Notes under the pieces: model-generated
What the model was told of the DNA's origin: nothing
The model's database searches: none
The model's input: only the letters and a program-made list of their open reading frames with translations
Position numbers and translations under genes: made by a program
In this document: positions 50,419-59,216 of the stretch, piece after piece
How the letters are laid out: every line of letters starts with the position of its first letter
How positions within the stretch are numbered: position 1 is the first letter of the stretch
NCBI GenBank assembly: GCA_021158465.1
Contig: JAGGUN010000037.1
Location: forward strand, 91,156-155,155
DNA length: 64,000 bases
DNA from: a bacterium
GTDB taxonomy: Bacteria > UBP14 > UBA6098 > 4484-93
Direction: 5' to 3'

Positions 50419-53400
50419 ATGAGGCAAAAGGGTTTGTTGATATTATCGATTGTCCTGCTGTTTCTTTTTCCTGTGTTTGTGGCGTTGTATGCTGGCATCA
50501 CAGGGAAGATATCTGGTGAGGTAACCGATGCTGAGACGGGGGAGCCTATTATAGGTGCGAATGTTGTGGTCGAAGGCACGACCTACGGAGCGGCAGCCGA
50601 TCTCTTTGGTCAGTATTTCATTCTGAATATCCCGCCGGGGGTCTATAATCTTGTTGTGACTGCGGTTGGGTATGACACGGTAAGGGTGACCAATGTGACG
50701 GTATTATCTGACCATACCACTACTCAGAATGTGAAGATGCGTCCGACGGTAATAAAGGGTGAGGAGATTGTTGTTGAGGGGAAGCGTCCTCCTGTAGAGA
50801 AGGGTGTTACCTCCACGAAGTCGTATGTAACCACTGAGGCTATCGAGTCGATGCCGGTTGAGAGCGTTGGTGAGATACTGAGAACACAGGCAGGGGTGAC
50901 AGTTAGGGGAGGTACTCATTTTCGAGGTGGACGGAGTGGTGAGGTGCAGTATCTTGTTGACGGTATGCCAGTGAAAGACCCTGTTTATGGTCAAGGGCAG
51001 GCGTTAACCATCTCAACGAGCAGTATTCAGGAGATCTCTATTCAGACAGGGAGTTTTAATGCAGAATATGGGAATGCGCTCTCCGGTGTTGTGAATGTTA
51101 TAACCAAGGAAGGAAACCCGAACAAGTTCTCCGGGTCTGTTTCTTATTGGACGGACGATTACGGTTTCTCCTCCTTGAACAAAAAATCGACAAACTATGA
51201 CCGCTTTGAGCTTACTTTATCTGGTCCTGAGCCTGTGACATGCCATCTTTTCCCAATGTTCGGTGTAAGGCTTCCCAGGGATAAGAGGATTGCCTATTTT
51301 GCCTCCTTTTCTGCCTACAGTGAGGATACCTATTTCCAGTATAATAGGGAATACAGAAATGGTAGCCTTACGACCGATCCGATAAATACACCTTGGCGTC
51401 TGCAGTATGAGAAGTATAATTTCCTCGGTATATTTCACATCCCTGAGAAGAGGATTAATGAGCTTTCCTGGACGATAAAGCTTAAGCAGAACCTGTCTCC
51501 GAACCTCAAATACAGGCTTTCTTACATAGGTGATTGGGAGAAGTGGTATTCCTGGGATTGGGATTATCTTTACACGCCGATGTCTGCGTATCAGAACTGG
51601 TCGACTTCTCGCCAGCTGTCCTTCTCTCTCACGCACACACTTTCGCCGAGGGTGTTTTACGAGCTCCGTGTTTCCAACTTTTACACGACGCGGAAGCTCC
51701 TTCCTGGTGGACACACGCCTGACTGGTTTGCGGTTGACTCCTCTGCGGTTGGTGTTCTCGATGACTGGCGGGATGTAAACGGCGATGGTGAGCCACAGGT
51801 TCGTGTCCCTTGGTATGATGTCAACAACAACGGAAGATGGGACTGGTGGGAGCCATGGGATTCGGTTGTTACCCATGATTCGACAGTGTATGGAGTTGTC
51901 ATCGATGGGGATACTGTCCCTGTATATACTGTAGATAGGTGGCATGATATATGGGAGGGTGACACTCTGGTCAATTATTATATTCAGGATACCGTTATCT
52001 GGATAGATTCGCTCGGTAGGGAGTATGAGATCGTCTATTATAATGACGATTCTGCCTGGGTTTATGGTCCTGAGGATACATTGGTTACACTTTATACGCT
52101 CTATGGGATAGATACCCTTGGCATAGACACAGTTCCGCCCCGGCCTGGGGAGGAGCCGTGGACAGACTGGAACGGGAATTTCGCGTTCGAGCCGAGGTGG
52201 ACAAACTATCCGAGTTCTCTTTCCCCGTTAGACCAGCCCGAGCCTTACGATGATGGTGAGCCTTTCCGGGATGGTTGGCCCTATGATGTCGACTACTATG
52301 CAACTGGGGTTGTTCTTGAGGAGACCACCTGGGTGGATGCAAACGGTGACGGCTCACCACAGTTAGCGGAGTTCATAGATGTAAACGGTAACGGTGTCCT
52401 CGATTACAGGAACACATTCTGCGACTATGTTGACCTGAATGGCAACGGTCGATACGATGTCGGTGAGCCGGGTGAACCGTTCCTTGATTTGAACAACAAT
52501 GGTTATTACGACCCTCCAAACAACAAGCACGATGACTGGGAGCCTTACATAGATGTGAACGGCAATGGACGCTGGGATGACAAGGATGGCTTCTTTGATC
52601 GAGGGTTCGAGCGATGGGCTGTCTGGCATGAGCGTAGCTCTAACCTATGGATATTCAAAGGGGACCTAACCGCACAGGTTGATTTCCATAACCTTATAAA
52701 GAGCGGTTTTGAGGTCCAGCTGAACCATATGGAGATGAACGAGGTACAGTATCCAGAGGTCTGGTATGACAAGGAGCCTGACGGGCACGAGTATGGTAGG
52801 CATGGCGTTTTCCGCTCGTTTTATACGAGAAGTCCAAAGAATGCTGCTTTTTATGTTCAGGATAAGATGGAGTATGGTGGTCTGATTGCCAATATCGGTC
52901 TCAGGTTCGATATGTTCTTCCAGGCGCCGGAGGTGCTTGAAGATTCTGTGAGGCAGGAGACCGAGGATATTCTCAAGGGATGGGTGGATGAGGTCTATGA
53001 GAAGCGATACAAGTTATCTCCGAGGCTTGGCATGAGCTATCCGATAACCGAGCGGAGCAAGCTGTTCTTCTCTTATGGACATTTTTACCAGCTTCCTGGC
53101 TATGACAACTTTTATCAGACACCAACACAGGGCTCATCCGCTGGAAGGCTCCTTGGTAACCCATCGCTTGACTACGAGAAGACCGTTTCATATGAGATCG
53201 GTGTTGCCTATGCTATCACCAACGATATAACCGTTCAGGGGTCCGGCTACTACAAGGATATATACAATCTCTTGAATACGCTTCAGGGTAGGGTTGGCGG
53301 TGGCACGAGCCCTATCTCTCAGTCCGTGTATATGAACCTTGACTATGCTCGCTCGAGGGGTATCGAGGTATCTGTAACGAAGAGGTATTCTCACTATTGG

Positions 53401-53982
53401 TCTATGACGGGCAACTACCAGTATGCGTTTGCTTACGGCAAGAGCTCTTCTGACCGTTCAGGGTATGATGTCCTATTTGGTCGTGAGGCTATTCCGCTTC
53501 AGGATATGCCGCTCGATTGGGACCGTCGCCACGCTATAAATCTTAATCTGGATCTCAGAGCCAGGAAGGGTGACCATCCTGTTTTGTTTGGGCTTCGTCT
53601 TCCTGACAACTGGGGTGTGAACATCCTCTGGCAGTGGGGGACAGGCTATCCGTACACACCGAGCGAGAAAAACCCCTGGTATACCGGTACTCCCGGTGCG
53701 AAGGACTGGGAGAGAAACAATTCACTTAGGCTACCAAACTACTCGAGGATAGATCTGAAATTGAACAAGGATTTCTCACTGAAGAAGTTTGATGTGAGTT
53801 TCCTTGTGCAGATATACAACCTTACGAACAGGCGTAACATAAATAGTGTATACGAGGATACTGGTCTCTGGAACGATGCCGATGTTGAGGATGGGCTCGG
53901 CAACGGTGACCCGCACGATTGGGACCCTTCTCGAAGGACACCGGAGAGAAACATAAGGGTCGGTCTTGAATTAAGCTGGTAA
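50419..53982 (+). CDS. TonB-dependent receptor with carboxypeptidase-regulatory-like N-terminus and calcium-loop insert
   Basis: A 1187-residue outer-membrane receptor. After the signal peptide (1-27), GKISGEVTDAETGEPIIGANVVVEGTT in parts marks a carboxypeptidase-regulatory-like domain (about 28-115), as in SusC-type receptors. A plug domain (about 125-225) with VTVRGGTHFRGGRSGEVQYLVDG and YGNALSGVVNVITKEGNP leads to a large barrel. Between about 450 and 725 an insert carries seven EF-hand-like loops of the D-x-N-x-(D/N)-G form. They begin near residues 452, 467, 640, 654, 672, 690 and 712 (for example DVNGNGRWD and DLNNNGYYD). It should take up or bind a large ligand at the surface, with calcium. 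No SusD homologue is adjacent. The C-terminus RNIRVGLELSW ends in an aromatic residue. Confidence 0.92.
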   Translation: MRQKGLLILSIVLLFLFPVFVALYAGITGKISGEVTDAETGEPIIGANVVVEGTTYGAAADLFGQYFILNIPPGVYNLVVTAVGYDTVRVTNVTVLSDHTTTQNVKMRPTVIKGEEIVVEGKRPPVEKGVTSTKSYVTTEAIESMPVESVGEILRTQAGVTVRGGTHFRGGRSGEVQYLVDGMPVKDPVYGQGQALTISTSSIQEISIQTGSFNAEYGNALSGVVNVITKEGNPNKFSGSVSYWTDDYGFSSLNKKSTNYDRFELTLSGPEPVTCHLFPMFGVRLPRDKRIAYFASFSAYSEDTYFQYNREYRNGSLTTDPINTPWRLQYEKYNFLGIFHIPEKRINELSWTIKLKQNLSPNLKYRLSYIGDWEKWYSWDWDYLYTPMSAYQNWSTSRQLSFSLTHTLSPRVFYELRVSNFYTTRKLLPGGHTPDWFAVDSSAVGVLDDWRDVNGDGEPQVRVPWYDVNNNGRWDWWEPWDSVVTHDSTVYGVVIDGDTVPVYTVDRWHDIWEGDTLVNYYIQDTVIWIDSLGREYEIVYYNDDSAWVYGPEDTLVTLYTLYGIDTLGIDTVPPRPGEEPWTDWNGNFAFEPRWTNYPSSLSPLDQPEPYDDGEPFRDGWPYDVDYYATGVVLEETTWVDANGDGSPQLAEFIDVNGNGVLDYRNTFCDYVDLNGNGRYDVGEPGEPFLDLNNNGYYDPPNNKHDDWEPYIDVNGNGRWDDKDGFFDRGFERWAVWHERSSNLWIFKGDLTAQVDFHNLIKSGFEVQLNHMEMNEVQYPEVWYDKEPDGHEYGRHGVFRSFYTRSPKNAAFYVQDKMEYGGLIANIGLRFDMFFQAPEVLEDSVRQETEDILKGWVDEVYEKRYKLSPRLGMSYPITERSKLFFSYGHFYQLPGYDNFYQTPTQGSSAGRLLGNPSLDYEKTVSYEIGVAYAITNDITVQGSGYYKDIYNLLNTLQGRVGGGTSPISQSVYMNLDYARSRGIEVSVTKRYSHYWSMTGNYQYAFAYGKSSSDRSGYDVLFGREAIPLQDMPLDWDRRHAINLNLDLRARKGDHPVLFGLRLPDNWGVNILWQWGTGYPYTPSEKNPWYTGTPGAKDWERNNSLRLPNYSRIDLKLNKDFSLKKFDVSFLVQIYNLTNRRNINSVYEDTGLWNDADVEDGLGNGDPHDWDPSRRTPERNIRVGLELSW

Positions 53983-54000
53983 ATATATAGGAGGTAATCG

Positions 54001-56517
54001 ATGAGAGCAAGGCGGATAACGGGTTTCCTCTTTATTGTGTTGTTGCTTACAGGTTTGTGTTCGGTTCTCTTTGGAGCTAATTCTTCGATGGATACCGGTG
54101 ATCAAGTTTTGAGGAAACCGACTGGCTGTACACCGAATACAGTTTTGAGAACACACGATGTAGGAAATATGTGTCTTACCATCTCCAACTATGGTTTCTT
54201 TGGGAGTGGCAGACCTGATATTGACACTCCCATAAACCCAGAGACAGGCGAGATGTATGTTTCCTGTGAGGTTCCCTGCGGTTCAAATATCGAGTATCTG
54301 TTTCAAGGGGCACTCTGGATTGGTGCTATCGTTGATGGTGAGACGCTTGTATCTGTTGGTCAGGATGGCTGGGAACGAAACTGGAATCAGTTATATCCTT
54401 CCTGTATTGGACAGCCTTTCTCGGAGATAGAGGAGCGCTCGACAGAGACGGGTGACCCTTGCGCTGTTTCCCAACAGGACTTCATCGCTTACTACACCGA
54501 CACACTGATGGACCCTACCTGGGTTCCAACTGGACATAGACCGATAGGGATAGCGGTAACCCAGAAAAGCTATGCCTGGAGCTACGATTATGCAAAGAAT
54601 TTTGTCTTCTTTGATTACTGGTTCAAGAATATACGCAAGGATGGCAAGACGCTTGAGGATGTCTATATCGGGCTTTACATCGATGCTGATGTTGGGCATA
54701 TAGATACTGACGAGTTTGCCCAGGACGATATAACTGGCTTTATTCGGTATTATGTAGACTATTCTGTTGTTCCGCCTGAGACGACGGAGATAAATGTTGC
54801 CTGGATAGCGGACAACGATGGTGACCCGGAGGGCGGCAGGTTTACATATATGAGCCCTACTGGTGTTACTGGTGTCAGGGTTTTACGCTCGCCCAATCCT
54901 GAGCTCCAGTATTCGTATAACTGGTGGATATCGAATATCAATGAGGATTATGACTGGGGACCCGACCATTATCCGTTTGAGCCGGTTGATGGAACACCAT
55001 CGGGTAGCAAGAATAAGTATATTTATATGAGCAACGGGGAGTTCGATTATGACCAGTATCTGATAGGTGACTATATGGATAGCACAGGCTGGCTTGCCCC
55101 CCCTGACAACTGGGATAATCTGAGGGATGGTTATGACACAAGGTTTTTACTTTCCTTTGGTCCGCTTACTATTCCTCCTGGTGATTCTGTCCCTGTGACG
55201 ATCGCTTATATCGCTGGTGAGAACTTCCACACCGACCCAAGCAATGACCCGTCTGACAGGAACTGGTGGCGGAACTTTAATTTTGAGAGCCTCGCCTATG
55301 CCGCCAGATGGGCTGCTCTCGTCTACGACAACCCAAACACCGATTCACCTTTTGACGAAAACGGCGATTGCGAGATAGCCCTCATCGATAGCTTCTGGTC
55401 GGACTATTTTGGCAGGTATGTTTATCGCTACGAGGGTATGGACGGTTTCGGTGGTGAGGATGTCGGCACTGATGGTCTCGGTCCCTGGAATGAGGGGTAT
55501 CCTGGTCCTGATCCTGATGGGACGGAGAACAATGGCAAGCTTGACCCTGGTGAGGATACTTTTGGTGATCCTGGCAGGTTTGGCTACGGCAACGGCAAGC
55601 TCGACCTCGGGGATGGTGTTCCTGATTACAAGGGACCTGTTCCTCCTCCGTCTCCCGATTTTACATTCGAGACCATAAACAACTCTGTGAAGCTCATCTG
55701 GACGAGTGAGCCTGAGAATTTTGTTGACCCGCTCACGGGACTATCTGACTTCGAGGGTTACAGAATATATATGGCTGACAAGAACCTCGAGCCTTACTAT
55801 ACGCTTGTTGCATCGTTTGATAAGGTTGACTTCTTCCAGATGGACACGCTGACAGGGCTTCTGCGGGATACCCTCGCGGATGAGCCAGGAACAGATGTAG
55901 CACATATAGGGGCTATTGACAGCGTTTATGTCCGTCAGCCTGTTGATTACAATGTAGGTATGCCAACCCCAGACTCGATCGTTGTGAATGAGCGTGGGGA
56001 CACGATAAGGTATTATTCTTATACCGTTTCCAACTTGAGGACGGGCAAGGAGGTATACTTTACCATCACCTCATTTGACTATGGACAGCCATCGAAGAAG
56101 CTCGGTTCTCTGGAATCGAGCAAGACCTATTCTGCTAAGGGTGTAGTAGTCAGGGGAGCTGCCGAGACATCGGACAAGGTCTATGTTGTTCCGAATCCAT
56201 ACAAGATAAGCGAGAACTATGGTTCGAAGGAAGGGTTATGGTGGGAAGGTGACCCGACAAGGGTCTGGAGTGAGTACCAGAGGAGGATAAGATTCTACAA
56301 TCTTCCAGATAAATGCACCATCCGGATATACACTCTTGATGGCGACCTTGTGAAGGAGATGGAACATGACGAGTCGGTTTACGGGACGATGAGGGGCGCC
56401 CACGACTGGGATATGATATCTGCAAACGACCAGATGGTTGCATCGGGTATATATCTTTTCAGCATCGAGGATGAGGACGGTAGTGTTCAGGTTGGCAAGT
56501 TTGTAATCATAAAGTAA
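54001..56517 (+). CDS. secreted protein with C-terminal sorting domain, receptor-operon partner
   Basis: An 838-residue protein. The signal peptide (MRARRITGFLFIVLLLTGLCSVLFGA) is followed by a long strand-rich body with no enzyme motif I recognise. From about residue 455 to 550 the sequence is very rich in Asp, Gly and Asn: DPDGTENNGKLDPGED and GYGNGKLDLGDG look like calcium loops. A fibronectin-like segment follows (about 555-710, with FTFETINNSVKLIWTSE), ending in an FTITSFDYG strand. The last 115 residues contain VYVVPNPYKISENY, IRIYTLDGDLV and ASGIYLFSIED, a type IX-like C-terminal domain. The gene lies 18 bases after the TonB-type receptor and is likely its surface partner. Confidence 0.85.
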   Translation: MRARRITGFLFIVLLLTGLCSVLFGANSSMDTGDQVLRKPTGCTPNTVLRTHDVGNMCLTISNYGFFGSGRPDIDTPINPETGEMYVSCEVPCGSNIEYLFQGALWIGAIVDGETLVSVGQDGWERNWNQLYPSCIGQPFSEIEERSTETGDPCAVSQQDFIAYYTDTLMDPTWVPTGHRPIGIAVTQKSYAWSYDYAKNFVFFDYWFKNIRKDGKTLEDVYIGLYIDADVGHIDTDEFAQDDITGFIRYYVDYSVVPPETTEINVAWIADNDGDPEGGRFTYMSPTGVTGVRVLRSPNPELQYSYNWWISNINEDYDWGPDHYPFEPVDGTPSGSKNKYIYMSNGEFDYDQYLIGDYMDSTGWLAPPDNWDNLRDGYDTRFLLSFGPLTIPPGDSVPVTIAYIAGENFHTDPSNDPSDRNWWRNFNFESLAYAARWAALVYDNPNTDSPFDENGDCEIALIDSFWSDYFGRYVYRYEGMDGFGGEDVGTDGLGPWNEGYPGPDPDGTENNGKLDPGEDTFGDPGRFGYGNGKLDLGDGVPDYKGPVPPPSPDFTFETINNSVKLIWTSEPENFVDPLTGLSDFEGYRIYMADKNLEPYYTLVASFDKVDFFQMDTLTGLLRDTLADEPGTDVAHIGAIDSVYVRQPVDYNVGMPTPDSIVVNERGDTIRYYSYTVSNLRTGKEVYFTITSFDYGQPSKKLGSLESSKTYSAKGVVVRGAAETSDKVYVVPNPYKISENYGSKEGLWWEGDPTRVWSEYQRRIRFYNLPDKCTIRIYTLDGDLVKEMEHDESVYGTMRGAHDWDMISANDQMVASGIYLFSIEDEDGSVQVGKFVIIK

Positions 56518-56530
56518 GGAGGCGAGATAA

Positions 56531-57472
56531 ATGAAACGGGCAGTTGGTGTTTGTTTGCTTTTGTTTCTGCCTGTTTTGGTTTTTGCGCAGGCGAAGGTTG
56601 GCACATCACAGGCTCAGTTTCTGGAGATAGGTCCTGGTGCTCGCTCGTCTGGGATGGCAGGAGCGTTTCTGGGAGTAGCAGATGACATAACGGCGATATA
56701 TTACAACCCTGCAGGGCTTGCAAGGCTCACTGGTCCCGAGTTTGGAGCAGGGTATGTTAAGTATCCTGCTGGTATCAACTACTGTTATGCAGCGGCTGTT
56801 TATCCTGCCTTTGGTGGTATGATTGGCTCGGCGTTTTATGATCTTGGCACGGACAGGATGTCTGTCAGAACACCCTCTCATCCGGAGGGGACAGGGCAGA
56901 CATTCTCAGCCAATGACATGGCTTGCGGGGTGACATACTCTCGTATGCTCACCGACCGGTTCTCCGTTGGGGTTACCGCCAAGTTCATCGGAGAGTTCTA
57001 TGAGGATGAGACAGCTTATGGTTGGGCTGTTGACATTGGGACATTCTATCAGACGCAGTTCAAGAGCCTCCGCCTCGGTATGATGCTCTCCAACTTTGGA
57101 CCGGATATGGAGTTCATCGAGCAATCATATCCTGTGCCGATGGCGTTTCAGTTTGGTATGGCGGCAGAGGTTTTGCATGATGCGAACAACCGTTTGACCC
57201 TTTCGCTTCTGGGGACACATCCGAACGATAATCTCGAAAAGTTCGGTTTTGGTTTGGAGTATGCGTTTAGGGAGTATGCGTTTCTCCGTGCCGGGTATAG
57301 GTTGACGGGATACAGCTTTAAGGATATTGGCAAGTACAACTCGGAGGGTTTCTCCTTTGGGGTGGGGGTATCGGTTCCTGTTGGTATGAGGAAGCTCTGT
57401 CTCGATTATGCTTACACCGATTTTGGTTCTCTGACCTCCCTTCACAGGGTTTCGTTTGGTTTTAAATTCTAA
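56531..57472 (+). CDS. PorV/PorQ-family outer-membrane protein
   Basis: A 313-residue barrel protein. After the signal peptide (MKRAVGVCLLLFLPVLVFA) it reads VGTSQAQFLEIGPGARSSGMAGAFLGVADDITAIYYNPAGLARLTGPE, read in parts. This is the defining PorV/PorQ start (G-A-R-x-x-G-M-G-x-A-x-x-A-x-x-D-x-x-x-x-x-x-NPA-G). A strand-rich barrel ends in VSFGFKF with a terminal Phe. In type IX systems PorV shuttles cargo to the attachment complex. Its position between a sorting-domain protein and a lipoprotein gene fits that, but free-standing relatives exist. Confidence 0.88.
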   Translation: MKRAVGVCLLLFLPVLVFAQAKVGTSQAQFLEIGPGARSSGMAGAFLGVADDITAIYYNPAGLARLTGPEFGAGYVKYPAGINYCYAAAVYPAFGGMIGSAFYDLGTDRMSVRTPSHPEGTGQTFSANDMACGVTYSRMLTDRFSVGVTAKFIGEFYEDETAYGWAVDIGTFYQTQFKSLRLGMMLSNFGPDMEFIEQSYPVPMAFQFGMAAEVLHDANNRLTLSLLGTHPNDNLEKFGFGLEYAFREYAFLRAGYRLTGYSFKDIGKYNSEGFSFGVGVSVPVGMRKLCLDYAYTDFGSLTSLHRVSFGFKF

Positions 57473-57490
57473 TTTAAGGAAGGGTGAAAG

Positions 57491-59137
57491 ATGAAGAAGA
57501 TGGTCTTAATATTGGCGGTGACATCGCTTATGTTTCTTGTTTTTGGAGGGTGTGATACTGGTAAGAAGGGGAGTCTTAAGCCGAACCTTCCGCCGGCTGT
57601 GTTCTGGGCGAGCGTTCCGCCGGACAGCTGCGTATTTGGTACGGCTCCTGTCATTTCTTGGTACGGTACAGACCGTGACGGTGAGGTTTGGTACTACCAT
57701 TATGTTGATATCCCGCTTACCGGGCTCACGAGGGATGAGTATGATGGCTACCGCTCGAATCCGCAGACTATCCCTGATACCCTCTGGACTACCATTGAGG
57801 CAACATCGGACACCATTCTCCTCTCGCTTGAACCTGGCGACACGATAACCGAGCATACCTTCTTTGTTAAGGCGGAGGATAATCTTGGTGCAGAAAGCGA
57901 TATTATCTTCAGGACATTTTATCGCACCAATCAGCTTCCAACGGTTATGCTGGATAACTTCTACGAGGATTCTGAGACGCTGTTCTGTCTATCCGCTACC
58001 ACTACATACTGGAACGGGATAGTTCTTACCTGGCATGGTGAGGACCCGGACAACTCTATCTTCTTTGAGTACTACTGGTATATTGTAGATAGGAATAATC
58101 CCTCGGATACCGTGAAGAGATGTGATGGTTGGACGAGGGAGGAAAATGTTGTTCTGACGGATGTTCCCACAGGGAGCTACTTCTTTTATGTAAAATGCCG
58201 TGATGATGCGTTTGCGGAGAGTGTTTCGCCTGATTCTACATACCTTAACATCGTTAAACCTTACTATGACATAACCGATAGCACGATTGACCCTATGACC
58301 TTGCCGTTTAAGGTTTTGGTAGTTGATGAATCGAGCAGGGAGAGAGCTATATTTGACATTCCTAGCGAGGAGGCGGTAAACGAGTTTTACACAGAGATAT
58401 TTGATGAGCTTGTCTCTCGTGGGGTAGTTGACGAGTATAGCTACTTTGAGTGTTCTGATCCCGAGCATACCGATCTTCCCAAGTCGCTCCTCGCGCAGTA
58501 TCCTTGTATTTATTGGCACAACGCTGACGCTTCTACCAAGCGTATCGGGACTTATATGATGGCTCAGCTTGAGAAGTATCTTGACTCTGGTGGTTCTCTT
58601 CTCTTGGAGGGGAGGAAGCCTATTATAGACCTGTTTGGCAGTTCGACTGGTGCGACTTTTGCGATGGACTACCTTGGCATTGACCAGTTCCATCGTGCAC
58701 TTGAGACATGGCAGAACTCAAGGGATGCCTATGCCTTCGCTCGTGCTACCCCGTCTAATGAGGATTACCCTGAGCTGACTGTGAATGTTGACATGGTGGA
58801 TTCCGTTTTTCCGAACGATATTGTTGCGGGGATGCCTGAGACAGACTTTATCGGGAGCTATCAGGGTACGTCCGGTGGGGTTGAGTATACGGAGATACTT
58901 TACAGGATAGCTGTTTCTCCCGAGGTAGCCTCAGACACTGCTTACGCTGATGAATATCAGTACTACAATGAGAGACCCATTGCGGTCAGGCATAGTTCCA
59001 CCAACTTCCGAACGGCGCTTTTTAATTTCTCGATGTTCTATATGGACAATTCGACGGGTGCTGTCACCGATGCTATTGCCACGACTCTCTCCTGGATAAA
59101 GGATGGGATGAGGGGTGAGAGAACAGGGGGAGATTGA
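57491..59137 (+). CDS. lipoprotein with Ig-like and amidotransferase-like regions
   Basis: A 548-residue predicted lipoprotein (lipobox LVFGGC, Cys21). Residues about 35-250 hold two or three Ig/fibronectin-like segments with DNLGAESDIIFRTFY and SYFFYVKCRDDAFAESVSPDS, read in parts. From about 270 a Rossmann-like region starts with FKVLVVDESS and has YPCIYWHNADAS and LEKYLDSGGSLLLEGRKPI, similar to the DUF4350/GATase-like pattern without visible catalytic triad. It ends the receptor operon and is followed by a terminator. It could be a surface partner of the receptor or of the sorting-domain protein; its function is not known. Confidence 0.78.
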   Translation: MKKMVLILAVTSLMFLVFGGCDTGKKGSLKPNLPPAVFWASVPPDSCVFGTAPVISWYGTDRDGEVWYYHYVDIPLTGLTRDEYDGYRSNPQTIPDTLWTTIEATSDTILLSLEPGDTITEHTFFVKAEDNLGAESDIIFRTFYRTNQLPTVMLDNFYEDSETLFCLSATTTYWNGIVLTWHGEDPDNSIFFEYYWYIVDRNNPSDTVKRCDGWTREENVVLTDVPTGSYFFYVKCRDDAFAESVSPDSTYLNIVKPYYDITDSTIDPMTLPFKVLVVDESSRERAIFDIPSEEAVNEFYTEIFDELVSRGVVDEYSYFECSDPEHTDLPKSLLAQYPCIYWHNADASTKRIGTYMMAQLEKYLDSGGSLLLEGRKPIIDLFGSSTGATFAMDYLGIDQFHRALETWQNSRDAYAFARATPSNEDYPELTVNVDMVDSVFPNDIVAGMPETDFIGSYQGTSGGVEYTEILYRIAVSPEVASDTAYADEYQYYNERPIAVRHSSTNFRTALFNFSMFYMDNSTGAVTDAIATTLSWIKDGMRGERTGGD

Positions 59138-59173
59138 GGGTAACTGTTCTGAGCAAAAAGGTTACGTTAAAAC

Positions 59174-59209
59174 ACCAGCGGCTTGTATTCAACGGTCGCT
59201 GGTTTTTTT
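59174..59209 (+). terminator. rho-independent terminator of the receptor operon
   Basis: ACCAGCG (59174-59180) pairs with CGCTGGT (59197-59203) around a 16-base loop, followed directly by seven T residues. It lies 36 bases after the lipoprotein stop and ends 7 bases before the transporter start codon. Confidence 0.85.
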
Positions 59210-59216
59210 CTGAGCT

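Noticed and set aside
51217-51945. 242-codon minus-strand open frame inside the TonB-type receptor
   Set aside because: It is the shadow of a conserved receptor region and has no start signals.
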